From Branchiostoma floridae (Eukaryota; Chordata; Leptocardii; Amphioxiformes; Branchiostomatidae): 22,536 nucleotides of DNA. Every line of letters starts with the position of its first letter. Position 1 is the first letter of the stretch. The stretch is taken from positions 23,507,213-23,529,748 of the forward strand of contig NC_049989.1 of the NCBI RefSeq assembly GCF_000003815.2. Direction: 5' to 3'. The notes beneath the pieces are model-generated. The model ran no database searches. It had not been told where the DNA came from and saw only the letters and a program-made list of their open reading frames with translations. Made by a program: the position numbers and the translations under genes. Positions 17,339-22,536 of this stretch are shown here, piece by piece.

Positions 17339-20300
17339 ATGTTTGCTCGCATGCCGCGGAGGCGCGGTCTGACCTCGCCGTACGAGGTACAGTTCTGCGC
17401 CGTTGCCCCCCTCCCCCTTCTGGCGCGGGGTTTCGACACCCAGTCTTGTCGGTAAGAGCATTCATAGTTCGATTATTTGTATCAAAAATTATGTTTTTGC
17501 TGTATAGAAATGTGGGGATCACTTTGAGAGACAGATTTTGACGTAAATATTTCGTTAATTTTGCAAATCGTGACAGATATTATCATTAAAACTTGTCATA
17601 TTTTAGACAGTTTTTTTTTTGGTATGGTATGAAAAAAGATAAAGGTAATGTGATGTCATTGATTTAGAAAGTCAGGTGAAGTTTTAGAACGTAACAAGCA
17701 TTTAGTAAAATTGTGCAAGACCTGCCTGCATATGTTTCCTCTGCAAACCTTTGTGTTGTATAGCTTACTGGGGCAAATTTACACATAGGATATTTGGTTA
17801 CTGGGTAATAATTTTTTGGGTTTGTTTATTTATCTGCAGTTATCCTGTCACATGTAGAGAGGTCAGTGCATCTTCAGTGCCCCTGACCAACAGAGAGTTC
17901 TTGGAACTTTACTACACAGCATCAGAATTTGACTCAAATGAAGAGACAGTGTGCCCTATCAGTTTGTCATTCAACAATGTCAAGTATCCTGAGGAACTGC
18001 GAGGTACAAAGCGGATTCTGCTTGAATGGCTGCATGTTTTCGGCGATATTGACACGACCGGAAGGACAGAGAAACAAATGCATGAGAAAGCAAGCAGAAT
18101 TGCTGGGGAGTTTGAGCGTTTGGCAAAGAATTACAACGCACGATACAAGAGAGGAGGATGGACCCAATGGAATAAGATGCAAGCATTCCTGGAGTCTACG
18201 TTTGAGTGGGGAACGTACAACAAACCTGTGTCCAAAGAAAAGACCAACAAACCTGCGACAAAAGAGTTCTCACTCAATGTACATGGCCAGCCAAGCAGCT
18301 CAAAACAGTTGGAGTGTGGTGTGGCTGTTTCACAACTACCGGGCTACCCTGATGTGCCACCTCCAAGTTACAATGAGGCCATGCGGATACCGTCCCCAGT
18401 AAAAGTATTTAGCAGCCCCATGAATGTTTTATCAGCTCCGATTCCATCTGTTGTGACCAATGATATCAACGATAACCAGAGGAAGCCACTTGGTGTGCTT
18501 ACAAACTCCGTGCGCACCCGCTCTGGTATTGAATCCAAGGCAACAACCCTAGCAGAAGTGAAATTAAAGAAACAGTTGGCACAATGCGAGAAGGCAAAGA
18601 AAAGAGCAATTGAGGAAAACAACTCGCTTAAAAGACTTGTAGGTTGCCGAACAAGGGATATTGCCAGAGAAAGGGATGAAGCTCAAGAAAAATGTGATCA
18701 AGTAGTACAAAGATGCAGTGAGCAGTTCGAAAAGGAGATGCAGAAACTGAATGAAGAATTGAAGAAAAAAGACAAGATAGCAGAGCAATGGAAAGAAGTG
18801 GCGGAGGAGATGATGGACAGTTTGAACGAAGACGAAAGGCTTGAAAGTAAGAAGGAGAGTGGGGAGACAATGAAGTTGCAAAGAAAATTACAAAGAAAAG
18901 ACGACAGACTGAAAAAAATGAAGAATGTGGTAGCGCAGAAGGAAAGGCTAGAAAAAAGGATTCAGAGAAAAGAAGATGAGGTCAAGGATTTGAAAAAGCG
19001 AATACAATCGGCGGAGAACAATATTGAAGAAGAAAGAGAAGCCGCGGAAGCGTTCTATGAAGGGATCATATACGAACTCGAAGAAAAGTTACAAAATGCA
19101 GAGGATAAGGAAAAGAAGATGGAGGAAACCGTGGCGTCACTTAGAAACTTGGAGACTAAGTGTGGAAAAGCATACACGGCTGAAGTAAGACTAGTATACT
19201 ATCATCTTCTAACATTGGGTGTGTCTGCAAATATTATTGAGGAAGTGGTGTCTGCAGTTCTAAAAAATCTAACCGACATTAACACAGATAACATCATGCT
19301 ACCAAAGCGGACAACTGCTCAGAGGTTAAAAGTCGAGGCAGGCTACCTGGCCACAGTCAAGGGATTTACTACATGGGCCATGCGTGAAGACAAAGCTATA
19401 GCATACCAAAGTGACCACACTACTCGGGGGCAACTCCACTGGTTATCCCACAAGATAGTGTTGTCTGCTACAGAAGAGGAAACAATTGATAGAGTCTTCT
19501 CTCTATCGATTGCGCCTGTTCACAACGAAACTGCTGAAGCCACTGTTACAAATTTAACCGAAACATTTAATGATCTTCAAGAGGTGGGCAACATACTGGG
19601 AATAGATGGAAGTTTTGCTCATGTGGGCCAGATTAAAACCCACATGAAAGATCGCGCAGCAGTGGAAACGAAAGTCACCAGGTTGTTAGAGGACTTGAAA
19701 GGTGATAAGCTGCACGAGACTGTCCCAGGGTGGCATTTGCTATCTCCAGAGGAGCAGGACAAGAGAAAGAAAATTTATGGTTTCACGTGTGCTGCTCACA
19801 AAATTCAAAATGTGGCAGAGGCCATGAGCAAAGCTGCACAGAAGAATCTTAAGTATGATGTGGAGAAGGAGGGAAAGGCGAGGAGAGGCATGGTCGGTGC
19901 AAAAGATCATATCTATGCCACAGCGAAGTTGCTGTGCATGGAAACCAAGAAAGAATATGCGGAAGGGAAAGAGTTTTGCGGCTTTGCATTATTGCATACC
20001 GAGTTAGAGGATTCTGGACAGAAGCTGTTCCAGCCCATTGTGGGAAACCGATTTCTAGTATTTTTCCAGAATGCCATTCCGTGCTTCGTAGGCAAAGAAA
20101 TGATCCAGTTATATTTGACGGACAAAAAACTGCAAAAGGGTAACTTTAACAGACTTGAGGAGGCAGTATATAATGGCTACTTCAACGCCAATGTCATGGC
20201 GGAAGAGCGTGCGTACTCAATAATGTACTATGAAGTATGCCTACCCTTATTCAGCAAGTGCCAGGAAGCAGGTAGCCCCTTGGACATGAATAGGTATTAC

Positions 20301-21356
20301 CAAGTTGCCCATGATAAGCTGACAGAGTGGGCAAATGATTCCACTGCCCTCTTTGAAGGGAGCGAGCCTTTATGGTCTCAGTGCCGGAGTGCAGATTTGC
20401 AGGAATATATGTTAAAAGTCCGCCAGCCACATGACACAGATGACATGACAAAGGAAACACTGTCTGCTATGTGCAAGGCCGGGGCAGAGAAGCTGAAACA
20501 ACATGCATTTGAGCACTTAAGGGGGGGTGAGTATCATAACCCCACAACCGAACACAAGGAAGCAGCTCAACTTATCGGGGATGCCACAAATCTCAGAATT
20601 GAGCAAGACTTCGGCATCCTTGCCCAGCAGCAAGTTGTGTCGCCAGCTGCAAACCCATTAGTACACAGTGCGATGGTAAGGGCAAAACAAGACAAGCCGG
20701 CAGAGTGGCTGGCATCCCAGCCAGAACAAAACAGAGAAAATCTGTGCTCTTTGGCCAGAAAAGGAGCAAGAAAACTAAGAAAGCAGTGGGGCACAAAAGA
20801 AGAACAACTTAAAAGACTGTATGAAGCTGAAGAACCGAGAAGGAAGGAGAAGAAGAGAAAGCGAGACGAGTCCCTTAAGAGAAAGCAGGAAAAGAAACTT
20901 GCTTTTGTGGAAGCCTTACGAGAGAGTAGACTTGTAGTAGATCCTAGCAAAGTGAACAAGATGAAAGGCAAGGACATTAACTATCAGTTATCCCTGTGGG
21001 TAGAGTTAGAAAAACTCAGCAAAGGACAGATGAAACACCCAGAATGTCTGAAAAACAGAAGCAAGCTAAAAATAGATGCCAAGAAGGCTGCAATCAGGAA
21101 ACTAATCAGACACAATAGCCACTTTGTCAGTGAACTAGACGACCATTTGCCACTGTCAGTTCACAGAAGCAGAACTGCCCATCAAGACTCAGAATGGGAA
21201 GAGGATGACAACTTACCTTTATCCGCACAAGTAAGGCGTGTCGCTGTTCCTAGTGGACATGATGATTCAGACTGGGAAGACGAAGATGACTTACCTTTGA
21301 CTACAGTGATGGACTGGTATGATTCAGACATGTCGGACTGTGCTGACGCTGATTAG
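17339..21356 (+). CDS. Predicted transposase, coiled-coil RNase H-like (hAT-like), 1209 aa, spliced
   Basis: Proposed coding parts are 17339-17451 and 17840-21356. Donor TCG|GTAAGA and acceptor TTTATCTGCAG join in frame through a CGT codon. The long frame also contains an in-frame ATG at 17751, but that Met lies within the intron. Visible features: basic N-terminus (MPRRR); an unassigned helical region, residues ~53-163; a strong coiled coil, ~273-479; a helical segment (YYHLLTLGVSANIIEEVV), ~490-508. Candidate catalytic residues are Asp563 in YQSDHTTR, Asp642 in HMKDRAA, Cys688/His691 in FTCAAHKIQN and Glu959 in RIEQDFG. A Lys/Arg-rich stretch (~1035-1058) resembles a nuclear localisation signal. 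Three acidic repeats, (D/E)D-x(0,1)-LPL(S/T), lie at ~1138, 1161 and 1187. A D-D-CxxH-E order occurs in hAT, P and related transposases. The protein should bind the 16-bp ends and cut and paste the element. No zinc finger is seen. The frame is intact, implying recent activity; family assignment is inference. Confidence 0.75.
17452..17839 (+). other. Predicted intron 2 (388 nt)
   Basis: It begins GTAAGAGC and ends in a pyrimidine-rich tract with ATCTGCAG at 17839. It is AT-rich, unlike the GC-rich exon before it. Removing it fuses the 37-codon first coding exon to the long frame without a stop. Confidence 0.65.
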
Positions 21357-21469
21357 TGCGAGTGGTCTATATCTCTTACAACTCATACTTCTACAACTTA
21401 TGTATACACGTATTGTAGAATATCATACAATACATTAGATCATTGAATTGTTGTGCTGGTTAAAGTTCA

Positions 21470-21815
21470 GTTTTTGTACTGTAATACGGTTCTCTACTAT
21501 TCTTATGTCAGCCTCCCTTCAAACTGTGAATGTAAGGACTGAGATGTTGTCTTCCTATGTAAAGGGGGAGGGGGGCACCATGTACAATAATGTATGCATA
21601 TATACTGATTTATTAATGTCATGAAATGCATTAGTTAATTATGCTTTACTTGTTCAACTTGTAATTTTGTACTGATCTCCACCATTCTGATCCCAGCCAC
21701 CCTTCAAACTGTGAATGTAAGGGCTGAGATGTTGTTTTCCTATGTAAAGGGGGAGGGGGGCGCCATGTACAATATGCATATGTAATGATTTATGAAGGTC
21801 ATGAAATGCATACAG
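21470..21815 (+). repeat. Tandem duplication in the 3' untranslated region (period ~180-185 bp)
   Basis: Two copies (about 21470-21640 and 21656-21815) share CCCTTCAAACTGTGAATGTA, GAGATGTTGT, CCTATGTAAA, a run GGGGGAGGGGGGC and TCATGAAATGCAT. The first landmark repeats at an offset of 185 bp and the last at 180 bp. A third copy of only the G-rich motif is at 21950-21962. Confidence 0.85.
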
Positions 21816-21826
21816 TTGAAGATAGG

Positions 21827-21832
21827 AATAAA
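21827..21832 (+). promoter_or_regulatory. Polyadenylation signal AATAAA of the transposase gene
   Basis: The hexamer lies 471 nt after the stop codon, followed ~30 nt later by a T-rich stretch (CCTTTTTTGTC). This is the first AATAAA after the gene. A second at 22030-22035 could be used instead and would include the third G-rich motif in the transcript. Confidence 0.5.
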
Positions 21833-22520
21833 TAGAGTTGACAGCTTATACAACTTGTCCTTTTTTGTCATAGTATGAAGTTTCGTCTTTGTAGTATGTT
21901 GACAACTGAAAATATTCCCATATCTTAAGTGGTTCTTGTTAAAAATGTAGGGGGGAGGGGGGCACCATAATACAAATAAGCATTTTTAACTGCACATACT
22001 GGAATTTAGGAGTTTCACACAAGCTTCAGAATAAATGAGATGATTGTATGCGGTGGGTACATAGGATTCATAAATGATCAAGAGCGCTGGAATCCTTAAT
22101 TACTTTAATAATATGACTTAAATATGCTACATCATTAACAATACTGGGAACTTAATTTGCATAAAATTTGCATAAATCAGCCTAAAAATAAGTAAAATTG
22201 ATATTTTTTTTATTGATTATGGTGTTTGGTCCAAAGCCTTATCAAATGGTGCAAATCGCACCTTTCTACGACTTAAAATAAAAAAACACATTTTTTAGAA
22301 TTGGGGACACTGTCAATTCAATGCTTAACTATGGGGCAAAATTGATCTCGGAAGCATGTTCGAGGACCAAATTTTTTGCCTTCCCGATATCGTAGAAGGG
22401 TGAAATTTTCAGGACATACTAACCTTACTTTGTACTACCAGGTAATCCATACAAAATGACAAATAAGTGTCAAAAATAAAAATTCCAGCCTTTCAAAAAT
22501 GGTAATTGTGATAAAATTTG
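21833..22520. other. 3' non-coding part of the DNA transposon
   Basis: AT-rich with no open frame of note. It holds a G-rich motif (21950-21962), a second AATAAA (22030-22035), and an imperfect inverted repeat TCGTAGAA(A/G)GGTG at 22256-22271 (minus) and 22390-22405 (plus), 13 of 16 positions alike. The last could be subterminal protein-binding sites. Confidence 0.5.
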
Positions 22521-22536
22521 GGTGTGGGCCTCCCTA
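22521..22536 (-). repeat. Terminal inverted repeat, right
   Basis: GGTGTGGGCCTCCCTA, the exact reverse complement of 16763-16778. It ends at the last base of the window, so the downstream flank and target duplication cannot be read. Confidence 0.9.

Larger units (their letters stand above)
16763..22536 (+). mobile_element. Autonomous-looking DNA transposon with 16-bp perfect TIRs (5.77 kb)
   Basis: The left end TAGGGAGGCCCACACC (16763-16778) is the exact reverse complement of the last 16 bases of the window (22521-22536). Between them lies one intact spliced gene with CCAAT-box promoter sequence, 5' introns and a 3' untranslated region. The element entered the 157-bp satellite after CTATGG. 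If TA is counted as the target duplication, the repeats are 14 bp (GGGAGG...). If TAGGG is the true terminus, it fits the hAT end consensus YARNG and an 8-bp duplication AACTATGG is expected. The right flank lies outside the window, so this cannot be decided here. Confidence 0.85.

Noticed and set aside
17751-17839. The ATG at 17751 as translation start, with a hydrophobic N-terminal segment resembling a signal peptide
   Set aside because: It lies inside a predicted intron with good GT-AG sites. The upstream 37-codon exon joins the frame in phase, and a membrane segment makes no sense for a nuclear transposase.
17911-18240. N-terminal region of the transposase as a known DNA-binding domain (Myb/SANT, THAP or BED)
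   Set aside because: There are no Cys/His ligand pairs and no convincing tryptophan spacing, so it is left unassigned.
17929-20977. Secondary frames on both strands inside the transposase gene
   Set aside because: They are shadows of the 1209-residue coding region, and the minus-strand ones reflect its Glu/Lys-rich codons.

Overview
The window reads as nuclear DNA of a metazoan, probably a marine invertebrate such as a cephalochordate. I infer this from the spliced gene with GT-AG introns, polyadenylation signals, nested satellites and DNA transposons; nothing in the sequence fixes the species. Five runs of N are assembly gaps. No bacterial genes, rRNA, tRNA or CRISPR are visible.

Layout. 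Bases 1-2223 are mostly unannotatable DNA with a YY1-like motif and a few weak exon-like signals. From 2361 to 16762 the backbone is a tandem satellite with a 157-bp monomer. It has two versions of one internal segment and a recurrent 108-bp deletion form. Three insertions break this backbone, each entering the middle of a satellite monomer.

Insertion 1 (4051-5472) is two head-to-tail units. They share identical 116-bp left ends and identical 113-bp right ends but have unrelated interiors. A hairpin lies 9 nt from each right end, and the satellite target is restored with no target-site duplication. This is the signature of a rolling-circle (Helitron/Helentron-like) element, here in non-autonomous form.

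Insertion 2 (10040-15566) has imperfect 26-bp terminal inverted repeats beginning CAC and a 3-bp TTT target duplication, as in CMC (CACTA-type) transposons. It carries no recognisable transposase. Inside are a ~140-bp tandem repeat, a possible decayed minus-strand coding region, a ~23-copy 115-bp satellite with a palindrome in each monomer, and a degenerate ~140-bp duplication.

Insertion 3 (16763-22536) is a 5.77-kb DNA transposon with perfect 16-bp terminal inverted repeats (TAGGGAGGCCCACACC) ending exactly at the last base of the window. It contains one intact, spliced gene for a predicted 1209-residue protein. The protein has a long coiled coil, a candidate RNase H-like D-D-CxxH-E core, a nuclear-type basic stretch and three acidic LPL repeats at the C-terminus. 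It looks autonomous and hAT-like, but the superfamily is not settled.

No genes cooperate as a pathway here. The window is a nest of mobile elements in a satellite array, with the last element the only one that still looks able to encode its own mobility.
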